Source: SAR324 cluster bacterium
GTDB lineage: Bacteria; SAR324; NAC60-12
Assembly (NCBI GenBank): GCA_015231885.1
Contig: JADGAT010000056.1
Coordinates: 1-33,105, forward strand
DNA: 33,105 bases
Reading direction: 5' to 3'
Position 1 is the first letter of the stretch, and every line of letters begins with the position of its first letter. The position numbers were made by a program, and so were the translations under genes. The notes under the pieces are model-generated. The model saw only the letters and a program-made list of their open reading frames with translations. It searched no databases and was not told the DNA's origin. Positions 8,999 to 17,828 of this stretch are shown here, piece after piece.

Positions 8999-9287
8999 GT
9001 GTTTATGAATTCTTACTGTCTCAGTGGGATATACATGAAAGTTTTCAAAAATTCGAGGTTTGTTTCATCCGTCTGTAGTAATTTGCAAAAAGAAAGCCAG
9101 CGGATGTGGGGGACATCTTTTGCATAGATGAGAGCAGTTTGATAGAAGCATCTGATCATAGCAACAGAACGAACTGGAAAAGAAAGAAAAACTGAAGATC
9201 ATTAAAAAGACAAGTGGATTTGCGAAGTTATTGTTTGAGCATTCCTAAGGTCGTTAATCAAAAATTTATACTATCAGGATCTACGGC
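8999..9287. other. Divergent intergenic region between cyaA-like and radical SAM genes
   Basis: The 289-nt gap must hold start signals for both divergent genes. Its right-hand part contains repeat copy B. I see no open reading frame with family resemblance, no tRNA and no clear -35/-10 pair in the remainder. Confidence 0.6.
9180..9249 (+). repeat. Dispersed ~75-nt leader repeat, copy B
   Basis: The 3' half is nearly identical to the reverse complement of the copy at the right end of the window, sharing AAAAGACAAGT, GATTTGC and AAGTTATTGTTTGAGCATTC in order. The 5' half is more diverged and A-rich. It ends at the same conserved TAA and lies about 40 nt upstream of the radical SAM start codon in the same orientation, repeating the arrangement seen at copies A and C. 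Confidence 0.75.
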
Positions 9288-10823
9288 ATGATCGTTTTGA
9301 CAACCGCTAATGTTAAATATTCTCATAGTTCTCTTGGGCTGAGGTACCTTTATGCCAATATGCAGGAGCTGCAAAGCCGCACGGTTCTGATCGAGCATAC
9401 GCTTAAAGGCTCCCCTCAAACCATGGTTGATCAATGGCTTTCCTGTCATCCGACAATCATTGGAATGGGCATTTATATTTGGAATATTGATGTCCTCTCT
9501 CAAGGAATTGCCCTCCTCAAACAAACTCATCCCGAAATACAGATCGTGATTGGAGGCCCTGAAGTGAGTTATGGTGTTTCTGATGGACTGTCGGATCTGG
9601 TAGACTACATTATCGCACTAGAAGGAGATCAAGCGTTCACAAAACTGTGTCGGGACATTCTCAATAACAAGGCTCCCCGCGCAAAAGTTCTGCCGCAGGA
9701 TCCCGTTGATGTCAAAAAATTGATTTTGCCCTATGAATTCTATACCGATCACGATATTGCCCACCGAAAAATATATGTTGAGGCATCCCGAGGTTGTGCT
9801 TTTTACTGTCAATTTTGCTTATCCTCCCTGGATAAAGGGGTCCGTGCATTTGAAACGGCTCCATTCTTATCTGAAATTAAAAAACTGTATCGCCGGGGAG
9901 CCCGGCAATTCAAATTTGTAGACCGAATTTTTAATCTTTATATCAAACAGTCCATTGCCATTTTGTCCTTTTTTTTAGAAGAATTTCCTGAACAGGATTA
10001 TTTTCTTCATTTCGAAGTGATTCCTGACCGTTTGCCTGTAGCGTTGAAGGAATCTATTGCAAAGTTCAAAGAAGGGGCTGTGCAATTTGAAGTGGGAATT
10101 CAGACTTTCGATGAAGATGTTTCCACATTGATTGGCAGACAGCAAAACAAAACAAAAGCTTTAGACACTTTGAATTACCTCCGACAACATACAAACATTC
10201 ATCTGCATGTGGACTTGATCATAGGGTTACCTGGTGCCAGTTTAGATACTGTTAAAGAAGATCTGAATCAACTGGTTGCCCTGGGCATTCCAGAAATTCA
10301 AGTGGGCATCTTAAAGTACCTCAAAGGAACTTCCATTATCCAGCACACTCACACTCACCAGATGGTCTACGAGGCGCATCCTCCTTATGAAATCAAAAGC
10401 AACGCCGATTTGAATTTTGAGTTGATGAGCCAGTTGAAGCGATTTGCCAAATACTGGGACCATTATTACAATTCCGGTAATTTTATTCAAACGATGGAAT
10501 GTCTGTTTGGCGTATCCAATCCGTTTGATGAGTTTTTTAAATTGTCTGAATACTCTCACCATCACCTCGGGAAAACCTACGGAATTCCGTTGGATCAGTA
10601 TGCTGAAACATTATACCATTACCTCGTTTCAGAGCAGCACATGGATCCACTTAAAATCAGGGATCTCATTTTGAAAGACACTTTGATCAAACCCGGACGA
10701 AAAATCCCACGGTTCCTAAAAGATTACACACTGGGAGCCCCTAAAATCATCAACAGTCCAATTGCCTTCCAATCGGATCACTCGCTGACACGACAACGCA
10801 ATCATTCGATTGAAAAAAAATAA
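9288..10823 (+). CDS. B12-binding radical SAM protein (DUF4080-type C-terminus)
   Basis: A 511-residue enzyme with an N-terminal cobalamin-binding Rossmann-like domain (~1-140, including IIGMGIYIWN and IVIGGPEVSYG) followed by a radical SAM barrel. The [4Fe-4S] ligands are C170, C174 and C177 in RGCAFYCQFC. Further SAM-barrel elements are VGIQTFDEDV and the DLIIGLPG strand. The C-terminal ~170 residues look like the DUF4080 extension found in many B12-radical SAM proteins of unknown reaction. The start ATG at 9288 begins directly with the hydrophobic first strand (MIVLTTANV). The gene is preceded by a dispersed repeat copy and followed by a probable promoter for the next gene, so it appears to be monocistronic. 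The substrate cannot be assigned; methylation or another radical transformation is typical of this superfamily. Confidence 0.88.
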   Translation: MIVLTTANVKYSHSSLGLRYLYANMQELQSRTVLIEHTLKGSPQTMVDQWLSCHPTIIGMGIYIWNIDVLSQGIALLKQTHPEIQIVIGGPEVSYGVSDGLSDLVDYIIALEGDQAFTKLCRDILNNKAPRAKVLPQDPVDVKKLILPYEFYTDHDIAHRKIYVEASRGCAFYCQFCLSSLDKGVRAFETAPFLSEIKKLYRRGARQFKFVDRIFNLYIKQSIAILSFFLEEFPEQDYFLHFEVIPDRLPVALKESIAKFKEGAVQFEVGIQTFDEDVSTLIGRQQNKTKALDTLNYLRQHTNIHLHVDLIIGLPGASLDTVKEDLNQLVALGIPEIQVGILKYLKGTSIIQHTHTHQMVYEAHPPYEIKSNADLNFELMSQLKRFAKYWDHYYNSGNFIQTMECLFGVSNPFDEFFKLSEYSHHHLGKTYGIPLDQYAETLYHYLVSEQHMDPLKIRDLILKDTLIKPGRKIPRFLKDYTLGAPKIINSPIAFQSDHSLTRQRNHSIEKK

Positions 10824-10825
10824 AA

Positions 10826-10854
10826 TTGACACATTGTTTTTCGTCTTATATTGA
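10826..10854 (+). promoter_or_regulatory. Putative sigma70-like promoter of the DUF1566 lipoprotein gene
   Basis: A consensus -35 TTGACA lies at 10826-10831. Two overlapping -10 candidates follow: TATATT (10847-10852, 15-nt spacer, five of six consensus bases) and TATTGA (10849-10854, 17-nt spacer). It falls just after the radical SAM stop codon and about 120 nt before the lipoprotein ATG, leaving a leader that contains an inverted repeat. Confidence 0.45.
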
Positions 10855-10910
10855 ATAGAAAATCATCATTAGACTTTATTTGATTAATCGTTTCAATAAA
10901 ATATCTGCAA

Positions 10911-10932
10911 CATTTTGGGGTTGACCAAAATG
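10911..10932. promoter_or_regulatory. Inverted repeat in the leader of the DUF1566 lipoprotein gene
   Basis: CATTTTGG-GGTTGA-CCAAAATG has perfect 8-bp arms and a 6-nt loop. It is followed by GTGATCAC (10932-10939) and a second TGATCACCAC (10949-10958). The arrangement between a likely promoter and the start codon suggests an operator or an RNA hairpin in the 5' leader. No T-tract makes it a classical terminator. Confidence 0.4.
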
Positions 10933-10976
10933 TGATCACCTCCCTTTTTGATCACCACATTTCATTTGGAGAACCT

Positions 10977-12530
10977 ATGAGAAAAAACAAAAAAGCCGCA
11001 ACATTTTGGAATCTATTATTACTTGTACTGGCATTGGTTTTAATTGCCAGTATCCCCGCTTGTGGCGGCGGAGGTGGTGGGGGTAGCGACAGCAGTACTG
11101 ATGATACCACAACAGAGACCACTGCTCCCAGTAGCGGAACTTCCGTACCATCAGGAACTTCGGACACATCCGCCTCAGGTGACATGAGCAGCGATACCAG
11201 CAGCGTCTCCACACTCTCCAATGGAAAAGTCCTTGCCGATGTCCATGGAGCTGGTGCACAGCGAAGCGACCCCAAAAGCGGAGACCCTGATGACTACTCC
11301 GATGGTCATGGCCCTCAGGGAGATGTTGTTTACATCTACAACTATGCTCGTTGTGTGAGAGACGATTCCAGTGCAAACACTGCCAACAAGTACCCTATCG
11401 CCGACTCAGGACAAAATAAATGTTACGATGACGGCACAAGCGGAGAAATATCCTGCCCTGCCGAGGGAGCGTCTTACCATGGCCAGGATGCTCAATATTC
11501 GGGAAATACCCCCAGCTACACAGACAATGGAGACCAAACCGTTACTGATAATGTGACCGGTTTGATGTGGCAAAAGGGATTCCAAACCATGGAGTGGGAC
11601 AGTGCGGCTTCTGCAGCTGCCTCTGCTACGACAGGAGGGTATTCCGACTGGAGAGTTCCCAGTATTCAGGAAATGTATTCTCTCATTCAGTTCAGTGGAG
11701 CGACAGGCTCAGGAGACTTGACCAGTAGCACAGCGCCCGATGATGCCGTTCCTTACCTCAATACTACTTATTTTGACTTTGAGTACCCTTCCGAAAACCG
11801 TTATATTGATGCCCAATATATTACCACGGCCACTTATGTGAGCCAGGTGATGGTCGATGTGGCAGCCGGGGAATTTGAATGCTTTTTTGGTGTCAACCTG
11901 GCTGATGGCCGAATCAAATGCTATCCCAAAACTGTAGACTTGGGAACTAAAACGTATTACGCAAAATTTGTCCGCGGCAATACCAATTATGGAACCAACG
12001 ATTTCCAGGACAATGGCAATAATACCATAACAGACAATGCTACAGGACTGACTTGGATGAAAGTGGACAGCGGCGACAGCAGTGTCCGAAGCCTCAGCGG
12101 CTATACAAACAATGACGGTTCCCTGAAATGGCAGGAAGCTTTGAGTTTTTGTGAAGACATGACTTTTGCTGGTGCCAGTGACTGGAGACTGCCCAATGCC
12201 AAAGAGCTGCACAGTATTTTAGATTACACTCGGTCACCGGATACTACAAACTCTGCGGCCATCTCTTCACTTTTTTCTATCACTTCTATCAATGACAAGG
12301 CCGGTAACACCGATTATCCCTTCTTTTGGACCAGCACCACCCATCTGGATGGTCAAACTCTGGGAGAATATGGAATCTATATGGCTTTTGGGGAAGCAGA
12401 GGGCCTGCTCGATGACAGCAGCTCCAGTTCAGGAACCGACACAACGTCTGCGCCTGCAAGCGGAGATACGACAGGAATCCCAACAGATGCTCCGAGCGGA
12501 GCACCTACAGGCCCTCCTCCTGGTTCTTAG
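10977..12530 (+). CDS. DUF1566-repeat lipoprotein
   Basis: A 517-residue predicted lipoprotein. The N-terminus is a signal peptide ending in the lipobox IPAC, followed by a glycine run and a Ser/Thr-rich linker (~30-80). Two DUF1566 (Lcl C-terminal-like) domains follow. Each begins with a D-N-G-(D/N)-x-T-(V/I)-T-D-N-x-T-G-L-x-W motif (TGLMWQKG and TGLTWMKV) and continues with a DWR-P motif (SDWRVPSIQEMYSLI and SDWRLPNAKELHSIL). The domain is common in secreted proteins of marine and deltaproteobacterial genomes and its function is unknown; surface binding or adhesion is a guess. The tail is a low-complexity Ser/Thr/Pro/Gly segment. ATG 10977 has GGAG upstream. The last 26 nt overlap the opposing kinase-cyclase gene. 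Confidence 0.85.
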   Translation: MRKNKKAATFWNLLLLVLALVLIASIPACGGGGGGGSDSSTDDTTTETTAPSSGTSVPSGTSDTSASGDMSSDTSSVSTLSNGKVLADVHGAGAQRSDPKSGDPDDYSDGHGPQGDVVYIYNYARCVRDDSSANTANKYPIADSGQNKCYDDGTSGEISCPAEGASYHGQDAQYSGNTPSYTDNGDQTVTDNVTGLMWQKGFQTMEWDSAASAAASATTGGYSDWRVPSIQEMYSLIQFSGATGSGDLTSSTAPDDAVPYLNTTYFDFEYPSENRYIDAQYITTATYVSQVMVDVAAGEFECFFGVNLADGRIKCYPKTVDLGTKTYYAKFVRGNTNYGTNDFQDNGNNTITDNATGLTWMKVDSGDSSVRSLSGYTNNDGSLKWQEALSFCEDMTFAGASDWRLPNAKELHSILDYTRSPDTTNSAAISSLFSITSINDKAGNTDYPFFWTSTTHLDGQTLGEYGIYMAFGEAEGLLDDSSSSSGTDTTSAPASGDTTGIPTDAPSGAPTGPPPGS

Positions 12531-15500
12531 GAACATCCCGACAGCGTTGGAGGTACATCTCCAAAACATAGTCATCCGGTAAGTCGGTCAGGCAGCTCTC
12601 GAAGAGAGTTGCAGCCTGCTCCCATTCCTGTTTTTGGAAAAACACCAGGGCTTCCTGATAAGTTTCCTGGATTCGGGATTTCGCATCAAATTGGGGAGCC
12701 ACATCACTGTCGAACACTTCGTAAACCGAAACGATTTCCTGCTTCCCTTTCACACGGACATGGTCAATGTAGCGAATGTGGTAAGCATTTTGTTTTATCA
12801 GGTGCTGGTGAGTGGGGGCGCTGATGAGCAGTGGGGTTTTGTAGAACTTGGTCAATCCTTCCATGCGTGCAGCCAGATTCACGGCATCACTGATAACGGT
12901 TCCATCCATACGGTTTTTGCCACCAATCGTGCCCAGCATCAAATCGCCTGTATTGATTCCAATCCCAATTTGAATGGGAGGATACCCTGCCTGGTAACGA
13001 TCTGTATTATAATCATCCAAAGCCTTCAGCATCGCAATACCGGCATTCACCGCTTTGTCCGGCGTATCAAACAAAACCATAATGGCATCTCCGATATATT
13101 TATCAATCACTCCACCATGAGCAAGAATCACTGGCTCCATCTGACTTAGATAGGAATTGATGAATTTAAAATTTTCTTCAGGGGTCATTGTTTCAGAAAG
13201 CGTCGTGAAGGAGCGAATATCAGCAAACAAAACACTCATCTGCTGCTTGACATGATCTCCCAGTTGTACATTGATGATCGAGTCTTTTTGCAGCAGTTTC
13301 AAAAATGCTTCAGGAACAAACCGGCTATAGGCTAAATTGATTTTGGACAATTGAACATGCGTCTCAATTCGGGGCAGCAATTCATCTTTGGAGATGGGTT
13401 TTGTTAAAAAATCATTGGCTCCTGCATTGAATCCAGTGACCAGCTCAGAAACCTGATTTTTTGCAGTCAGGAGAATGATGGGAAGTTGGTGTGCCGGAAA
13501 TTTCTCACGAATGTGCTGGCACAATTCATAGCCTGTCATTTTAGGCATCATCACATCCAGCAGAACCAGGTCAAATGGCATGTCCTGGTCAAAGAAACGC
13601 AATGCTTCTTCTCCGTTTGAGGCACGGGTGACCTGATAATTGTGTAAAGAGAGATGATTGACCAGAACTTGGAGATTGATTGGTTCATCATCAACTGCCA
13701 AAATATGGAAATGGTGATTCGATTCGGAAGAAGATACCATGGATCCCTCGTTATCTGTCATTTCGGGCAGATCGTTTTCAAAAGTGTGGGCGCGTTCTGA
13801 AAGAAGCTGTGAGGTTTCTGCGACAGGCCATTTATTCTGCAGGGCGATGGGTAAGCTAAAAAAGAATGTACTGCCTTCTCCCAATTGTGAAGTGACCCAG
13901 ACTTTTCCGCCATGCAGTTCCACCAGCTGTTTGGTGATGGACAGCCCCAGTCCGGTTCCTCCATATTCCCTTGCTGTGGATCCATCAGCCTGTTCAAATG
14001 ATTCGAAAATACGTTCTGTTTTATCAGCAGCAATCCCAATGCCGGTATCCTGGATGGCAACTTCAATCATCGCTCCACGTTCCTTTGCAGAAATCTTGAT
14101 TGTCCCCTGTGGCGTGAACTTGATGGCATTACCAACCAGATTATGAAAAATTTGCTGGAGACGGTTCTCATCTGCAGCAACGGCAGGACAATCTGGAGAA
14201 ATGTCATTGATCAATTCCACCGACTGATCTTTTAGCAGCGGCTTGGATAGGGTCACGATCAGTTGAGACATCGCCCATAAATCAACTTGTTTGGTCTGCA
14301 AGTCCAGGGATTTATGCTTCAAGCGGGAAAAGTCCAAAATGTCATTGACCAGATTTGCCAAACGTCGGCTGCTGGTTGAAATCATGGCCAGGTTTTGTTG
14401 TTGAGGCAGCGTGAGTTTCCCTGCGGCTCCAGCCAACATCGATTCGGTAATACCAATCATTCCATTCAGAGGTGTTTTCAATTCATGGGTGGTATTGGCC
14501 AAAAACTCATCTTTCAGTTGGTCCAAACGCGACAGTTCCTGATTCTTTACTTCCAGATTATTGGATTGCTCTTTCAGTTGACTGGCATAAGATTCCATTT
14601 TATTTTGGGTTCTCATCGTTCTTTGAAAGATGATCATCAATGGTGTAGCAATAAAGAGCAAGCCTCCCAGCAGGCTCAGCTGACCGGCCCATGTCGTCTG
14701 AAAAATCACAGCTGGGAGTGCAAGGACAATTGCCGCAAGAAGGGTACTGACGGCAATGAGGGCATCTGGATTTTTTCTTCTGACCCCCTGAATGATGGTG
14801 ATGAGCGGCAAAAACTTATAGAGAAACAATAAAATCAACATCAGGGCCATTTCTGCAATCTTGAACCATGGCAGAATCGTTTTTTCAGGCTGATAAAAAG
14901 CGATAGACACGCCAATAAAAAAGACGGTCAAGATGCCGTGAATTGACCAAAGGACCATTACCGTTTTACGAGAAGTTCCGCCAAACAAAGCATCAAAAAA
15001 ACCGCAGGAGGCTCCTACTACAAAGCAAATGGAAGATACCAGCAGCACTTCCCATAAAAATCCAACCTGCAATATCTGAATCATCATGTTGGTAAATAAG
15101 AGCAGCAATACCCCAACGCTCAGCAGCAGTATACCCCCATAGAAAAGTAAATTACTCCTCCGCCTACAGAAATAAAAGATTGGAAACAGTCCCAAGCCTA
15201 TCAGCAAAACAGCAGGCACTACCACTGTATTTCCTTCCGGCAAAATCAGGATCGCCAGCGTGAGCAATTCCTCTGAATTGTCTTCAATACTCTTCATGAT
15301 CCATTGTTTCATGAATGTCCCATGAGGCTCCTGCTCCAAAAACCCTGGAGGAATATAACGACTTCCATCGGTCCAAATGGCCTCTTTAAAATGCACCCCC
15401 CGGAATGAGGCTCCTTCTATGGTTGCTCCTTGCAAAACAACATGATCCCAATTGGATGCGGCAATATCCGTATTGTTGAGATTAGCCAGGGTATACAAAG

Positions 15501-16344
15501 CTGCTTCAAAACTGGCATTATGCAGCGTAGCATTTTGTAAGTTGGCTTCCGAAAAATCAGATCCTAGAAACGTTCCTGCATTGATATAAATATTGATCAT
15601 ACTGGCTTCCACAAAGTCACTGCCCGTGAAATTGGCGGCCATGATTTTAGCACCATCCAAACGTGCCTGGCGGAAACTGGATTTTTCCATATTGGCTCCC
15701 AGTATTTTTCCTCCCCGCAGATCTATTTTATGAGCACGCAATTCGGCAGCATCAACTCCCAGTATTTGCGCATTCCTCATGGTGGCTTCATTGAACTGAG
15801 CTTCCTGCAGCTCACTGTTCCTGATTATTGCAAAAGACAGGTTGGCTTCTTGAAAGTCGGCCCGCTGGAGGTTCACCTCGTGCAGCGTTGTATGCTGCAG
15901 ATTCGCGTCAATGAAAACAGCGCGTCTGAGTTGACAGTCATCCAGCATCGCATTTTGCAAATTAACCCTGACTAGATTGGCTCTCGTCAATTTGACATCC
16001 GTCAGAGTCGCGCTTTCCAAATCAGCACCTTCCAAATCACCATCGCTGAAGTCCACATCATCCAATACAGCATTTCTCAAATTAGTTCTTGTTAGATTGG
16101 CTCGTACCATTGTGATATCGCTCAGGACAGCTCCTTGTAAATTTGAACCTTTTAAATCGGCATTGTTCAAGTCCACATCGTCCAATACGATATCACTCAA
16201 GTCACATCGCAGGCATGTTTTGGATTCCAGCAATTGAGCCAGGTGCTCTGGATTATAAGCCCATCCATTAAATGGTGCCGCAAAACAGAATCCCAGGCTA
16301 ATCAGAAATATCGCTATTCTGCATTGGCGTTGGTAAATACGCAT
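12505..16344 (-). CDS. Pentapeptide-repeat/7TM hybrid histidine kinase-adenylate cyclase
   Basis: A 1279-residue membrane receptor fusing four signalling modules. A signal peptide is followed by ~300 residues of pentapeptide repeats (A(N/D)LxxA pattern, right-handed beta-helix), which would lie in the periplasm. Seven hydrophobic helices (~345-575) follow, then a coiled coil and HisKA with H620 (TTHELKTPLNG). An ATPase domain carries DTGIGI and GGTGLGLSI. A receiver has phospho-acceptor D930 (LLDVMMPKM). A class III cyclase has metal Asps D1042 (FADIRSF) and D1086 (GDAIMVLF), Lys in IDKYIGDA, and NLAAR. These residues predict ATP as substrate. ATG 16344 is chosen because the signal peptide starts there and GGATGGA precedes it; ATG 16356 is possible. 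It overlaps the opposing lipoprotein gene by 26 nt. Confidence 0.9.
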   Translation of the reverse strand: MRIYQRQCRIAIFLISLGFCFAAPFNGWAYNPEHLAQLLESKTCLRCDLSDIVLDDVDLNNADLKGSNLQGAVLSDITMVRANLTRTNLRNAVLDDVDFSDGDLEGADLESATLTDVKLTRANLVRVNLQNAMLDDCQLRRAVFIDANLQHTTLHEVNLQRADFQEANLSFAIIRNSELQEAQFNEATMRNAQILGVDAAELRAHKIDLRGGKILGANMEKSSFRQARLDGAKIMAANFTGSDFVEASMINIYINAGTFLGSDFSEANLQNATLHNASFEAALYTLANLNNTDIAASNWDHVVLQGATIEGASFRGVHFKEAIWTDGSRYIPPGFLEQEPHGTFMKQWIMKSIEDNSEELLTLAILILPEGNTVVVPAVLLIGLGLFPIFYFCRRRSNLLFYGGILLLSVGVLLLLFTNMMIQILQVGFLWEVLLVSSICFVVGASCGFFDALFGGTSRKTVMVLWSIHGILTVFFIGVSIAFYQPEKTILPWFKIAEMALMLILLFLYKFLPLITIIQGVRRKNPDALIAVSTLLAAIVLALPAVIFQTTWAGQLSLLGGLLFIATPLMIIFQRTMRTQNKMESYASQLKEQSNNLEVKNQELSRLDQLKDEFLANTTHELKTPLNGMIGITESMLAGAAGKLTLPQQQNLAMISTSSRRLANLVNDILDFSRLKHKSLDLQTKQVDLWAMSQLIVTLSKPLLKDQSVELINDISPDCPAVAADENRLQQIFHNLVGNAIKFTPQGTIKISAKERGAMIEVAIQDTGIGIAADKTERIFESFEQADGSTAREYGGTGLGLSITKQLVELHGGKVWVTSQLGEGSTFFFSLPIALQNKWPVAETSQLLSERAHTFENDLPEMTDNEGSMVSSSESNHHFHILAVDDEPINLQVLVNHLSLHNYQVTRASNGEEALRFFDQDMPFDLVLLDVMMPKMTGYELCQHIREKFPAHQLPIILLTAKNQVSELVTGFNAGANDFLTKPISKDELLPRIETHVQLSKINLAYSRFVPEAFLKLLQKDSIINVQLGDHVKQQMSVLFADIRSFTTLSETMTPEENFKFINSYLSQMEPVILAHGGVIDKYIGDAIMVLFDTPDKAVNAGIAMLKALDDYNTDRYQAGYPPIQIGIGINTGDLMLGTIGGKNRMDGTVISDAVNLAARMEGLTKFYKTPLLISAPTHQHLIKQNAYHIRYIDHVRVKGKQEIVSVYEVFDSDVAPQFDAKSRIQETYQEALVFFQKQEWEQAATLFESCLTDLPDDYVLEMYLQRCRDVPKNQEEGL
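15946..16185 (-). repeat. Two tandem 120-nt units within the pentapeptide-repeat coding region
   Basis: Units 16066-16185 and 15946-16065 each encode 40 residues beginning LDDVD and align end to end in DNA with roughly two thirds identity by eye. A third, more diverged unit begins at 15945 with LDDCQ. This is an eight-pentapeptide (two-coil) duplication, showing that the periplasmic helix grew by tandem duplication. Confidence 0.7.
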
Positions 16345-16546
16345 AATTCCATCCATCAAAGATACTTGATTATCAAAGGTTTGTGATTTCTTTTCTACAT
16401 ACGGAGTCTTAACACTTTTTTTCGAAGTTTTCCACGGTTAGTTCGTTGCTGCCGCTTGAAGGTTTTCGGGAAGAATGCGATGTATTTCTATGAAGAAGCG
16501 TGAATATGAATTATCTTAAACCAAGCACATTTATCAGAAAATAGAA

Positions 16547-16912
16547 ATGGCAACAAAAAAAAATGAGGATGGTGTTCTAGTCTACTCAACCGAACATGGC
16601 AGCATTTGCCCAAAATGCGGGACAACCCTGGCTAAATGCAAATGCTCACAAAAGCAGGAAGTTGCCAGAGGGGATGGAATTATCAGGGTGGGGAGATCAA
16701 CAAAAGGACGTAAAGGCAAAGGGGTGACCACCGTTACTGGAGTTCCCCTAGGATATCAGGATTTACAGAAACTGGCAAAGCAGCTCAAACAAAAATGCGG
16801 CAGCGGTGGCACGCTCAAAGAAGGGATTATTGAAATACAAGGCGATCATCGAGAATTACTGATAGAAGAACTGAAAAAACAAGGCTATACTGTCAAACGT
16901 TCCGGGGGGTGA
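16547..16912 (+). CDS. SUI1/eIF1-like translation factor (YciH family)
   Basis: A 121-residue homologue of bacterial YciH and eukaryotic eIF1/SUI1. The SUI1 domain occupies ~50-121 and shows the family hallmarks GRKGKGVTTVTG, then CGSGGTLKEGIIEIQGDHRE and a closing GYTVKRSGG. Eukaryotic eIF1 controls start-codon selection; the bacterial protein affects initiation fidelity in vitro but its physiological role is unsettled. The N-terminus carries four Cys in CPKCGTTLAKCKC, a possible small metal-binding knuckle seen in some YciH homologues. It is divergent from the kinase-cyclase gene. The haem-protein gene follows after 48 nt on the same strand, so co-transcription is possible. No strong ribosome-binding site is visible before ATG 16547. 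Confidence 0.9.
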   Translation: MATKKNEDGVLVYSTEHGSICPKCGTTLAKCKCSQKQEVARGDGIIRVGRSTKGRKGKGVTTVTGVPLGYQDLQKLAKQLKQKCGSGGTLKEGIIEIQGDHRELLIEELKKQGYTVKRSGG

Positions 16913-16960
16913 AATTTTATACAAAATATCTTACAGCATCTTTGAAAGGATTGAGTGAGG

Positions 16961-17821
16961 ATGACAAAAACCTGTTACAAAAAAAAGATTTTAATGATTG
17001 GGTTGAGCTTTTTCATGTTGTTGACGACGAATCTTAGCGGACAAACCATCAAAATCCATCATTTGACATCAGAACCTGTATTGGACGGATTGGACAGCGA
17101 TTGGAAAGGACTCTCGGAGGTTCTTATTCCATTGAAAAAAGAAACGTCCGCTTTTGAGGATAGCGTCAAAGAACTTTATATCAAGGGGGGAGTCTTTGGA
17201 GACTCTGTCTACTTTTTCATCAGATGGCAGGATGAAACCCATGATATTGTTCATAAACCTTTTGTGTGGGATCAACAAAAAAACAAATACGTGAATGGAC
17301 CGCAGAGGGAGGACCGTTTAGCAATACAGTTTGAAATGACAGGGAATTATACTACCGATTGGCTTTCAGGAAATAACTTTAAAGCCGATATGTGGCATTG
17401 GAAAGCATCTCGTTCAAATCCGATCGGCCTGGTTCACGATAAGATGACCACCGTTTCTTCACTGAAGATGTTGAGATCTTATAAAACACAGGATCGGCAG
17501 GGGAAAGACATCTACTTTTTTCGTCCGAGTGATAAAGGAAGCCAACTGTATATAACAAAACGCTACCGCAAAAAACAACAAAATCTCATGCCAAAATATA
17601 TCATAAATAAAGAGCCTCACGGTTCGGTTGCCGATATCAAAGCAAAAGGTATTTGGACGAATAAAAGCTGGTACCTTGAGTTAAAAAGAAAATTGAATAC
17701 GGGAAATGCCGATGATGTCATTTTCGTCAAAGGAAAAGCGATTAAAGGTGGAATTGCAGTTTTCAATCATTCTGAAAATGATCAACACACCATATCAGAA
17801 ACATTAATCTTCCAGTTTTAA
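16961..17821 (+). CDS. Periplasmic haem-binding protein, ethylbenzene-dehydrogenase gamma-like
   Basis: A 286-residue secreted protein with a cleavable signal peptide (cleavage probably after LSG near residue 26). The mature part looks like the DOMON-like haem-b domain of ethylbenzene dehydrogenase gamma subunits and related DMSO-reductase partners. It opens with a [14 protein letters not shown] strand, continues with [12 protein letters not shown] and contains [14 protein letters not shown], the most diagnostic segment of that family. In characterised members a Met and a Lys ligate haem b; both residue types are available, but I cannot place the ligands with certainty. No molybdopterin subunit is adjacent. 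Instead a hybrid histidine kinase begins 7 nt downstream. ATG 16961 is chosen; GTG 16955 with AAAGGA upstream is an alternative. Confidence 0.75.
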   Translation: MTKTCYKKKILMIGLSFFMLLTTNLSGQTIKIHHLTSEPVLDGLDSDWKGLSEVLIPLKKETSAFEDSVKELYIKGGVFGDSVYFFIRWQDETHDIVHKPFVWDQQKNKYVNGPQREDRLAIQFEMTGNYTTDWLSGNNFKADMWHWKASRSNPIGLVHDKMTTVSSLKMLRSYKTQDRQGKDIYFFRPSDKGSQLYITKRYRKKQQNLMPKYIINKEPHGSVADIKAKGIWTNKSWYLELKRKLNTGNADDVIFVKGKAIKGGIAVFNHSENDQHTISETLIFQF

Positions 17822-17828
17822 TGCCTCC

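Noticed and set aside
10931..10958. CRP-type site (TGTGA-N6-TCACA) upstream of the lipoprotein gene
   Set aside because: TGTGA is present but no TCACA half occurs at the right spacing.
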